Shown here in pieces: positions 1-8,400 of a DNA stretch of 17,415 nucleotides. Position 1 is the stretch's first letter; every line of letters starts with the position of its first letter. Origin of the DNA: Chitinophaga pinensis (GTDB taxonomy: Bacteria > Bacteroidota > Bacteroidia > SXHM01); NCBI GenBank assembly GCA_945889235.1, contig CAMDBK010000027.1, positions 1 through 17,415 on the forward strand, given 5' to 3'. Below the pieces are notes generated by a model, which did no database searches, was not told the DNA's origin, and saw nothing but the letters and a program-made list of their open reading frames with translations. Both the position numbers and the translations under genes were made by a program.

Positions 1-113
1 GTGCCGTCAGTATTACTCTGCAGATTGGTAAGGGGAGCCAGCGCAATGCGGTTGGGCATTGTTTTGTCAGTATCAGGAAAATGGAAAGGGGTAAACAGTT
101 TGGAGGAGGACAT
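1..113 (-). CDS. Old Yellow Enzyme-family NADH:flavin oxidoreductase, N-terminal fragment
   Basis: This is a partial gene: it starts with ATG at 113 on the minus strand and leaves the window at base 1 after 37 codons. The visible protein begins MSSSKLFTPF, continues to TMPNRIALAPLTN and then LQSNTDG. The pattern Lys-Leu-Phe-x-Pro followed by PNRI-x-(L/M)-APLT is the N-terminal FMN-binding strand of the Old Yellow Enzyme family (FMN-dependent enoate reductases, NemA/YqjM type), which reduce activated C=C bonds with NAD(P)H in the cytoplasm. No signal peptide is seen. It is divergent from the GH125 gene. The subgroup and substrate cannot be judged because the active-site His pair and Tyr lie outside the window. 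The family call is fairly safe; the exact function is open. Confidence 0.75.
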   Translation of the reverse strand, partial: MSSSKLFTPFHFPDTDKTMPNRIALAPLTNLQSNTDG

Positions 114-146
114 AATAATTTAAAATGTGTGTTGCGGGGATGTAAA

Positions 147-189
147 GGAATGAAAAATTGAGAAGCCGTAAAGAAGGTTTTCTCATTCC
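147..189. repeat. Imperfect inverted repeat between divergent genes
   Basis: Arms GGAATGA (147-153) and TCATTCC (183-189) are perfect complements. Inside them GAGAA (160-164) can pair with TTCTC (180-184), so two overlapping pairings are possible. The element lies between the divergent oxidoreductase (start at 113) and GH125 gene (start at 256), where an operator or a 5'-UTR hairpin of the minus-strand gene would be. No regulator is encoded nearby, so its role is inference only. Confidence 0.35.
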
Positions 190-206
190 TTGTCTCCTGC
201 TTTTTG

Positions 207-214
207 TAGTTTTG
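207..214 (+). promoter_or_regulatory. TAnnTTTG -7 promoter element for GH125 gene
   Basis: TAGTTTTG matches the Bacteroidota -7 consensus TAnnTTTG exactly. No convincing TTTG -33 box is seen at the usual 19-21 bp. Transcription would start near 219, giving a leader of about 36 nt to the ATG at 256. If real, this excludes the upstream in-frame TTG at 190 as a start codon. Confidence 0.45.
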
Positions 215-255
215 TGTTATCACGTTCTCCGCAATATGTTTTAAAAACTTCTTTC

Positions 256-1698
256 ATGCACCGCAGAGATTTTATCAATAAAAACACCTTGGCTCTGGGC
301 GCCTTAAGTCTGGTTTCGGCTAAGTCAATAGTGCTTGAACTTTTCCTGAAAGAAGAATTAATAAGCAAGCGCCCTCCTCTTGAAAAAAGAACCTTTATCA
401 GCAAGGCAGTTGAAGCACAACTGAGCGAAGTAAAAGCAGCCATAAAAGATAAAGAATTGGCCTGGTTGTTTGAGAATTGCTATCCCAATACCTTAGACAC
501 TACGGTTGATTACGAGCCTATAAACGGCAAACCCGATACCTTTATCATTACCGGAGATATAGATGCTATGTGGCTGCGCGATTCAACGGCACAGGTATGG
601 CCCTATATTCCGCTTATTGCAAAAGACGATGAACTGAAAAATCTGGTAAAGGGTCTTGTAAGCCGTCAGGCAAAATGCGTTTTAAAAGACCCGTATGCGA
701 ATGCATTTTATAAAGACCTGAACAAAGAATCGGAATGGAAAAATGATAAACCAAGTCCCCAGCCCGGAGTGCACGAACGCAAGTGGGAGATCGATTCGCT
801 CTGTTATTTTATCCGGCTTTCTAACCGCTATTATGAATTAACGGGTGATGCAACCGTGTTTGACAGCGAATGGAATGAGGCGGCACGCACGGTAGTAAAA
901 ACGTTCCGCACCGAGCAGCGCAGTGATGGTACCTCACCTTATTATTTTATCCGCAAATCCTTTAATCCCATTGATGCACCCGTATATGATGGCAAAGGAA
1001 ATCCTGTAAAATTTACCGGAATGATTTGTTCCATGTTCCGCCCATCGGATGATGCAACTACTTATCCGTATTTAATCCCTTCCAACATTTTTGCGGTGCT
1101 TTCACTCAGGCAACTTTCTATAATTTATAACACGGTGTTAAAAGATGAAGCTTTTGCCAAAGAATGTGCATCCTTTGCCGATGAAGTAGATGCCGCCATT
1201 AAAAAATATGCGGTAATACACCACCCCACTTTTGGCGAATTATACGCTTATGAAGTGGATGGTTTTGGCAAGCAGCTTTTAATGGACGATGCCAATGTGC
1301 CTTCGCTGATTTCGCTCACCTATTTAGGCGCTCATAAACCCGATGATGCTATTTATAAAAATACAAGAGCATTTGTATTAAGCAGTGAAAACCCATATTA
1401 CTTCAAGGGCAAAGCAGCCGAAGGGCAGGGCAGTCCGCATACGGGCAATAATCAGATATGGCCCATGGGAATTATTCTGCGTGCGCTTACCAGCACCGAT
1501 ACAACTGAAATAAAACAGTGTTTAAAAATGCTGAAACACACTCATGCCGGCACGGGCTTTATGCATGAGTCATTTGATAAAGATAATCCTCAGCGTTTTT
1601 CGCGCAAATGGTTTGCCTGGGCCAATACGCTCTTTGGTGAACTGATTGTAAAACTTTATAACGGGCACAGAGAAATTTTAGAAGTGGAGTATGAGTAA
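256..1698 (+). CDS. GH125 exo-alpha-1,6-mannosidase, Tat-exported
   Basis: This 480-residue protein belongs to glycoside hydrolase family 125 (formerly DUF1237), metal-independent inverting exo-alpha-1,6-mannosidases that trim alpha-mannosides and N-glycan cores. The diagnostic motif ITGDIDAMWLRDSTAQ lies at residues 98-113; WEIDSLCY (Asp180) and MHESF (Glu438) are where I would place the catalytic acid and base by analogy with characterised members. The N-terminus MHRRDFINK followed by a hydrophobic stretch to about residue 23 is a twin-arginine signal, so the enzyme is probably exported folded to the periplasm. I chose the ATG at 256 rather than the in-frame TTG at 190: it puts the twin arginines at positions 3-4 and leaves room for the promoter at 207. 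Length is normal for the family. It stands alone, without SusC/SusD genes or other glycosidases nearby in the window. Confidence 0.93.
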   Translation: MHRRDFINKNTLALGALSLVSAKSIVLELFLKEELISKRPPLEKRTFISKAVEAQLSEVKAAIKDKELAWLFENCYPNTLDTTVDYEPINGKPDTFIITGDIDAMWLRDSTAQVWPYIPLIAKDDELKNLVKGLVSRQAKCVLKDPYANAFYKDLNKESEWKNDKPSPQPGVHERKWEIDSLCYFIRLSNRYYELTGDATVFDSEWNEAARTVVKTFRTEQRSDGTSPYYFIRKSFNPIDAPVYDGKGNPVKFTGMICSMFRPSDDATTYPYLIPSNIFAVLSLRQLSIIYNTVLKDEAFAKECASFADEVDAAIKKYAVIHHPTFGELYAYEVDGFGKQLLMDDANVPSLISLTYLGAHKPDDAIYKNTRAFVLSSENPYYFKGKAAEGQGSPHTGNNQIWPMGIILRALTSTDTTEIKQCLKMLKHTHAGTGFMHESFDKDNPQRFSRKWFAWANTLFGELIVKLYNGHREILEVEYE

Positions 1699-1701
1699 AA
1701 G

Positions 1702-1729
1702 CAGGAACTACTTTTCAAAGTAAAACCTG
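1702..1729 (+). terminator. Probable hairpin terminator after GH125 gene
   Basis: Three bases after the TAA stop is a nested hairpin: outer arms CAGG (1702-1705) and CCTG (1726-1729), inner arms TACTTT (1709-1714) and AAAGTA (1717-1722), with a 3-nt internal mismatch and a 2-nt loop. It is followed by TTTAATAAAC rather than a clean T-run. Its position suggests it separates GH125 from the next unit. The two-base loop means the apex would open in RNA. Confidence 0.45.
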
Positions 1730-1745
1730 TTTAATAAACAAATCA

Positions 1746-1753
1746 TAATTTTG
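1746..1753 (+). promoter_or_regulatory. TAnnTTTG -7 element for the 44-aa/nucleotidyltransferase unit
   Basis: TAATTTTG is an exact TAnnTTTG match, only 8 bases before the ATG at 1762, so the transcript would have a leader of about 3-5 nt or none. Just upstream is the perfect small palindrome TGTTTA-A-TAAACA (1728-1740), placed where a repressor could cover the promoter. No clear TTTG -33 box is seen. Promoter by pattern; operator is inference. Confidence 0.5.
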
Positions 1754-1761
1754 TGTGCTGA

Positions 1762-1896
1762 ATGAAAACGCAGACGAAAAAAATAAAGACAATTTCACAG
1801 GATGAGGTATACACCCAGCGTTTCCATTTCCTTATGCGTCTTATCCGCATTAATAAAATGCTGAGTAAAGCCAAAATTATTTCTGCACGAAAATAG
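1762..1896 (+). CDS. Small basic 44-aa protein paired with nucleotidyltransferase
   Basis: A 44-codon frame starts MKTQTKKIK and ends with TAG at 1894-1896, five bases before the nucleotidyltransferase ATG at 1902. The middle, RFHFLMRLIRINKML (residues 20-34), looks like one amphipathic helix with alternating Arg and Leu/Ile/Met; the tail SKAKIISARK is basic. I do not recognise a named domain. Support for it being real: an exact -7 promoter element immediately upstream, tight spacing to the next gene, and a composition that reads as protein. From memory, short Arg/Leu-rich proteins of this kind occur before DUF6036-type nucleotidyltransferases in other Bacteroidota, but I could not check. It could be an antitoxin-like or regulatory partner, or a leader peptide coupling translation. 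Confidence 0.6.
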   Translation: MKTQTKKIKTISQDEVYTQRFHFLMRLIRINKMLSKAKIISARK

Positions 1897-1901
1897 TTTG
1901 C

Positions 1902-2378
1902 ATGGATATACTTGACGAAGAAATTCTTGGTTTCTGGAAATTACTTTATGCCAACAAGGTAAAGTACATTATGGTAGGCGGTTTTGCAACTAACCTCCAT
2001 GGTTTTCAGCGTACCACAGGCGATCTGGATGTTTGGATAAAAGACACCATGGAAAACAGAAAGAGATTTCGCAAAACATTAAAAGAAGCAGAAATCGGAG
2101 ATTTTGAAAGTATAGAAACTACACAATTAATTCCGGGTTGGTCTGTTCTTAAGTTTCCTTCGGGTTTTGAACTGGATGTAATGACGTTTCTTAAAGGTTT
2201 TTCTGCAGAAAAATTTGATGAATGCTACAAGATTTCTCCTATAGCTTTGATAGAAAATACCGAAATAAAATTTCTACATATTAATCACTTGATTGAAGCC
2301 AAGAAAGCAGCAGGTCGCCCCAAAGACAAGTTAGACCTTATTGAACTGGAAAAAATAAGGAGTAAATCAAAAAGCTGA
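1902..2378 (+). CDS. DUF6036/AbiEii-like nucleotidyltransferase
   Basis: The 158-residue protein has a minimal DNA polymerase beta-type nucleotidyltransferase fold. Visible motifs: VGGFATNLHG (residues 25-34, the GG-containing helix), TTGDLDVWI with the metal-binding pair Asp41 and Asp43, and a third acidic residue, Asp92, in FELDVMTF. The C-terminal motif EAKKAAGRPKDKLDLIEL (132-149) is the conserved (A/E)K-x-x-x-GRxKD-x-x-D signature of DUF6036 and AbiEii-related proteins. All catalytic acids are present, so it should be active. Relatives include the AbiEii and MenT toxins, which add nucleotides to tRNA, but many members are unstudied. It follows the 44-aa gene by 5 bp with no separate promoter seen, so they are probably one operon. 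The fold is secure; toxin function is only an inference. Confidence 0.85.
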   Translation: MDILDEEILGFWKLLYANKVKYIMVGGFATNLHGFQRTTGDLDVWIKDTMENRKRFRKTLKEAEIGDFESIETTQLIPGWSVLKFPSGFELDVMTFLKGFSAEKFDECYKISPIALIENTEIKFLHINHLIEAKKAAGRPKDKLDLIELEKIRSKSKS

Positions 2379-2382
2379 AAAA

Positions 2383-2414
2383 CTTCTTTTTTCTATTTCA
2401 GAAACGAAAAGAAG
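2383..2414. repeat. AT-rich inverted repeat, possible weak terminator
   Basis: Arms CTTCTTTT (2383-2390) and AAAAGAAG (2407-2414) are perfectly complementary, and TTTCT/AGAAA inside can extend the stem imperfectly. It lies directly after the nucleotidyltransferase stop (2378) and before the alpha-2-macroglobulin gene. No T-run follows on the plus strand, so intrinsic termination is doubtful. Confidence 0.3.
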
Positions 2415-2441
2415 GGCTTTATGGAATCTTTCTGTTTTGCG

Positions 2442-2449
2442 CATCTTTG
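2442..2449 (+). promoter_or_regulatory. Near-consensus -7 element for the alpha-2-macroglobulin gene
   Basis: CATCTTTG differs from TAnnTTTG only at the first base and lies 26 bases before the ATG at 2476. A TTTA at 2418-2421, 20 bases upstream, is a poor -33 candidate. Weak but correctly placed. Confidence 0.3.
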
Positions 2450-2475
2450 TCGTATAATTTACGAAACCCTACCCA

Positions 2476-5400
2476 ATGAAATCTATTAAATATTCACTGT
2501 TGCCCGCATCATTGTTGCTTGTTCTCTTAACTGCTTTCAGCATTAACAATACTGTGCGTAACAGCAAATTCAATTACATTCTCAAGAACGAGAATTATGA
2601 AAAACAATGGGCAAAAGTAGATTCGCTGAGCAAGAAAGGTTTAACAAAATCTGCGCTCGAAATAGTTGAAGTAATTTTCAAAGACTCGAAAAAAAATAAC
2701 AATGCACCGCAATACATTAAAGCGGTAATCCACAAAATGAAACTCAGTTCTTATCTTGAAGAAGATGCGCTGAAGAAAAGTATTCTGGAACTGGAAGGCG
2801 AGCTGAAAGATGCGCAGTATCCGGTGAAATCTGTGTTACATTCTATTCTTGCACAATCGTACTGGAGCTATTATCAGCAAAACCGTTGGGTGTTTACTAA
2901 CCGCACCGAAACAGTAGATTTTGTTCCCGAAGATTTAAGTACCTGGGATTTAAAAAAGATTGTGGCGCAGGTTGATTTTCATTACCGCAAAAGTTTAGAA
3001 GAAGCTGATAAATTAAAAGAACTTCCCATTTCTGCATTTGATGCGGTATTGATGGAAAGCCGCAATGCACGTGAGTTAAGGCCTACGGTGTATGATTTTC
3101 TTGTGCACCGCGCCATTGATTTTTATATGAATGAAGAAACAGGTTTAGCGCAACCTGCATATAAGTATGAAATAGAAGGCGCAAAGTATTTTTCTGCTGC
3201 AAATGAATTTGGTGAATTAAATATTTCTACACCCGACAGCACTTCATTACAATTCCATGCTGTATTGCTTCTGCGCGATGTTATAAAATTTCATATCAGC
3301 GATAAAAATCCGGATGCGTTAGTTGATGCCGACTTAAAACGCCTGCATTTTGTGCGTGCACATTCTGTAGATGTAAACAAAGACAGCTTGTATCTTGCAG
3401 CATTAGAAAAATCAGAAAAGGAACATATTGCTTTTCCTGTTTCCACCGAAATAAGTTACGAGATTGCTAACTACTTTTTTACACAAGGCAGCACGTACAA
3501 AAAAGGCGATGATGATTTATTGAAGTGGAAAAAGAAAGCAGCATTTGATAAATGCAATGAAGCTATCAGCCGCTTCACTACTTCATTCGGAGCAAGTAAT
3601 TGCCGCAGTCTGCTTACCAGCATCACACAAAAAAGTCTTACATTCTCTACTGAGCGTGTTAATCTTCCTGACCAGCCTTTTCTTGCATCAGTCAATTTTG
3701 CGAACCTTGCCAAATCAGGTGAAAAATCATCAACACTTTATTTCAGAATTGCTGCGCTTGATTATGAAAAATATAAAAAATTACGCAGAAAATATTACGG
3801 TGATGAACAAATAAAAGAGTTGATGAATATTTCCAAAACAGTGAACGAAACTGAATTCACTTTGCCCGATGAAGGTGATTTCAATGTTCACACTGTTGAA
3901 CTGAAGTTGCCCGCACAGAAAAAAGGATTGTATGTGGTGTTCGCTTCCACTTCACCCGATTTTACTACTGATGGAAACGCAGTGGCTTACAGCATCACTT
4001 CCTTTTCCGACCTTGCTTTTTCAAGTCGTGAAGAAGAAAAAGGTAACCGCGGTTTTGTGGTTGTATCACGCAGTTCGGGAATTCCGCTGCAAGGTGTAAA
4101 AGCACAATTGTGGGAAGAATATTATAACTACAGCTCCCGTGAATATGACATCCGCAAAAGTGGAATTTATACCAGCGATGTAAACGGAATGTTTACAGTT
4201 CGTGGAAAAGTTGAGCGCGAAAATTATGTGTTGCAACTGAACTATAATGGCGATGAATTATTTACGGATAATTCTTTTTACTCCTATTACTATGGTGAGC
4301 AACGCGCACCAAAATCTCAGAACACTTATTTCTTTACCGACCGTGCTATTTACCGTCCCGGACAAACAATATATTTCAAAGGCATAGTAATTGAAAATAA
4401 TGGCGATAAACGGAACATTGTTACAAAAGCAAAAATAACAGTTACGCTTTATGATGTAAATTATGAAAAAGTGGCTTCGTTGGATTTAGTTACCAATGAA
4501 TATGGTACATTCAGCGGAACCTTTACTGCACCAATAGGTGTGCTGAACGGAAATATGACGATACAAAATGAAACAGGTTCGCTGGCTGTTTCAGTGGAAG
4601 AATACAAACGTCCGAAATTTGAAGTTGCGTTCAAACCTTTTACAGGAACATTTAAATTAAGTGAAACAGTAAAAGCAACAGGAACTGCAAAAGCATATGC
4701 AGGTTCTAACATTGACGGTGCAGAAGTAAAATACCGTGTTGTGCGTAGCGCTTATTTCCCTTATCCATGGTATTGCCGCGGTTGGTATCCGCAAACCGAA
4801 AGCATGGAAATCCTGAACGGAACCGCAACAACCGATGCGAACGGAGAATTTGAAATTTCTTTCAGTGCGTTACCCGACAGAAGCATAAAAAAGGAATACA
4901 AACCTTCATTTACATATACTATTTATGCCGATGTAGTGGACATCACAGGTGAAACCAGAAGCTCTGAAACATCAGTAACCATAGGCTACACAGCGTTGAA
5001 CCTTTCCATCAATATTCCAGAAACAGTAAACCGTGAGGAGAAAAAAGATTATGAAATAAGCACCACCAACCCTGCCGGAGAATTTGAAGCAGCCAAAGGA
5101 ACTGTGATTATTTACAAACTGAAAACACCGAATGATATTCTGAGAAAAAGAAAATGGGGACAGCCTGATTTATTCATTTATAACAAAGAACAGTTTAAAG
5201 CAGATTTTCCGGATGCCGTTTACAAGGATGAAGATAAAAGAGAAAATTATGCACGTGAAAAAGAAGTATTGAACATAAAATTTGATACAGAAAAAGATAA
5301 GATTTTTAAATCATCGCAACTCTCTGCGCTCGCGCAGGGCCTATATCTGGCTGAAACAATTTCAGAAGATAAATACGGTGAAGAAGTAAAAACGCTGAAT

Positions 5401-8400
5401 TACTTCACGCTGTTTTCAGAGAAAGCAACAGCAATGCCAACGGTGATTGCTGATTGGTTTTCGGCATTGAAAACCAAAGCAGAGCCTGGAGAAAATGTGC
5501 AACTCTTAATCGGTTCTTCTTACAAAGATGTAAAAGTGTTGTATGAAATTGAGCAGCATGATTCAACCAACAACAAGAATTATATTTCAAAGAGAGAATG
5601 GCTGACACTGAACAATGAACAGCGTTTGCTCAGCATTCCAGTTAAAGAAGAATACAGAGGAAATTTTTCTGTTCATCTTACTTTTTTCAAAAACAATGAA
5701 GTGTTTATTCACTCGCAGTTAATTACAGTTCCATACACTAATAAAGAGTTGGACATTGAATTTGAAACATTCCGTAACAAACTTCAACCGGGAGAAAAAG
5801 AACAATGGAAATTGAAAATTAAAGGAAAGAAAGGAGAGAAAGTTGCAGCAGAAATGGTGGCTGCCTTGTATGATGCATCACTGGATGCATTCGCTCCCAA
5901 CTCCTGGTATTTTGATATCTATAATTACTTCTACTCAAACCTTGGATGGAGTGCTGATATGTTCGATATAACATCGTCCACACTTTATCAGAAAAACTGG
6001 AACCCTGTTGGACCATATTATCAAAATCATATTTATGATCAATTGAATTGGTTCGGGTATTATTTCAGCGAAGGGTATTATAATTATCGCGGCTCGCGCA
6101 GTGGTGCCTATTTTAACGGTGATGCAATGATGGAAAGTGCTGCTGTAACTGAAGAAGTAATGGAATTGCAAAGTATAGTAGTTACTTCTGCTGGTGCACG
6201 TGCTGAAAGCAAGAAAGAATTGGCTGATGGCCTTGCGAAGAATAAAATTATTGCAACAGGCGAAGACAGGAATGCTGACACGGTGAAATTTCTTACTCCT
6301 GCCGATGAAAAAGCAGGACAACAATCCGGTTTAGGTGGAGTTCAGGCGCGAAGCAATTTCAATGAAACCGCTTTCTTTTATCCACATCTGCAAACTGATG
6401 AACAAGGAAATGTAATCATCAGTTTTACCATTCCAGAAGCGCTGACCAAATGGAAAATGTTGGGCTTTGCGCATACCAAAGATTTGAAATATTCGGTAAC
6501 GCAAAATGAATTGGTAACGCAAAAAGAACTGATGGTGATGCCGAATGCTCCCCGCTTTTTCCGTGAAGGAGATAAAATTACATTCAGTGCAAAAGTCTCT
6601 AACCTGAGCGAAAACAGCATGACAGGAAACGCACAATTATTTTTATTTGATGCATTAACAATGCAACCAATAGATGCAGAATTGAAAAATAATTCAGCAA
6701 CAAAAACCTTCACGGCAGAAAAAGGACAAAGCGCTGCATTAAGCTGGAACATTGAGATTCCGGAAGGGCTTTCAGCAATTACTTACAAGGTGGTTGCAAA
6801 AGCAGGAAAGTTTTCTGACGGTGAAGAAATGGCTGTCCCTGTTCTTACCAATCGTATGCTTGTAACTGAATCATTGCCGCTTCCGGTGAGATACAATCAG
6901 CCAAAAACGTATAAACTTAACAAACTACTTACTAATTCATCAACCACACTTACGAATCATAACCTTACGTTGGAGTTTACTGCAAACCCGGCATGGTATG
7001 CCGTGCAGGCATTGCCTTATATGATGGAGTTTCCGTACGAATGTTCAGAGCAGCTTTTCAGTCGCTATTATGCAAACAGCATCGCAACGCACATTGCTAA
7101 TTCAAGTCCGAAAATAAAGGCAGTGTTTGATTCATGGAAACGTGATTCTGAATCAGAAAAAGGCAGCACTGCCTTATTATCAAACCTTGAAAAGAACCAG
7201 GAATTGAAATCATTGTTGCTGGAAGAAACTCCATGGGTGATGCAGGCAAAAGATGAAACCGAACTCAAGAAAAGATTGGCTTTGCTTTTTGATTTGAACA
7301 AAATGAGCAATGAATTAGATGCCGCTTTACACAAATTAGAAAAGGCACAAGTTTCAAATGGTGGCTTTCCTTGGTTTCCCGGAATGCCTGACAGCCGCTA
7401 TATAACACAACACATTGTAACTGGCATGGGACATCTTCAAAAGCTCGGTGTAATTGATTTTCAGAAAGAGCGCAAAGCATGGAACATGACTGAAAATGCT
7501 GTGCGTTATCTCGATGATCGCATTCGTGAAGACTACGAAAATCTGAAAAAATACAAAGCAGATTTGAGTAAGAATAATCTGAGCAGCGAGCAGATACAAT
7601 ACTTATATGCCCGCAGTTTTTTCCAAAGTCAGATTGAAATTTCTTCCAACAATAAAGAAGCATTCAATTACTACAAAGGTCAGTCAGAAAAATTCTGGTT
7701 AGAGAACAGTCGTTATATGCAAGGCATGATAGCACTGGCTTTGCATCGTTACGCGACAAAAACAATTCCAACCGACATTATGAAATCGTTGAAAGAAAAT
7801 TCATTGCACAGCGATGAAATGGGGATGTATTGGAAAGATATGTCGGGCGGATTTTACTGGCATCAGGCACCGATAGAAACACAGGCATTATTAATTGAAG
7901 CATTTGATGAAGTTTCCAACGACCAGGATGCAGTTGCAGAATTAAAAATTTGGCTGTTGAAACAAAAACAAACACAGGATTGGAAAACCACCAAAGCCAC
8001 TGCTGAAGCCTGTTACGCACTGCTGCTGAAGGGAACCGATTGGCTGGAAGAAACACCAAGCGTTGAAATTAATGTGGGTGAATACAGGGTTTATAATGGC
8101 AGACCAAATGATAGAATTAATTTCACTGATATTTATATTGGCGACCAGACAGATGCAGGAACCGGATACTTCAAAACTTCGTGGAGCGGAAAAGAAATCA
8201 CAAAAGAAATGGGAGAAGTGAAAGTGAATATAACTTCTGTGAAACAAGAAAAAGGAATTGCGTGGGGTGCTTTATACTGGCAGTATTTTGAGCAGCTTGA
8301 TAAAATTACTCCTGCTGAAACACCACTCAAGTTGACTAAAAAATTATTTCTTGAAAAATCTTCTGCGACAGGGCCTGTCATCACTCCTGTAACTGCACAA

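Noticed and set aside
190..255. TTG start at 190 for the GH125 gene
   Set aside because: The extra 22 residues do not look like a signal, overlap a -7 promoter element at 207-214, and bury the twin-arginine motif that the ATG at 256 places correctly.
5935..6324. 129-codon open frame antisense to the alpha-2-macroglobulin gene
   Set aside because: It is a shadow of the real gene: Cys/Ser/Phe/Ile-rich, no domain, no promoter, and fully inside a well-supported coding region. The same holds for the other antisense frames between 3471 and 8384.
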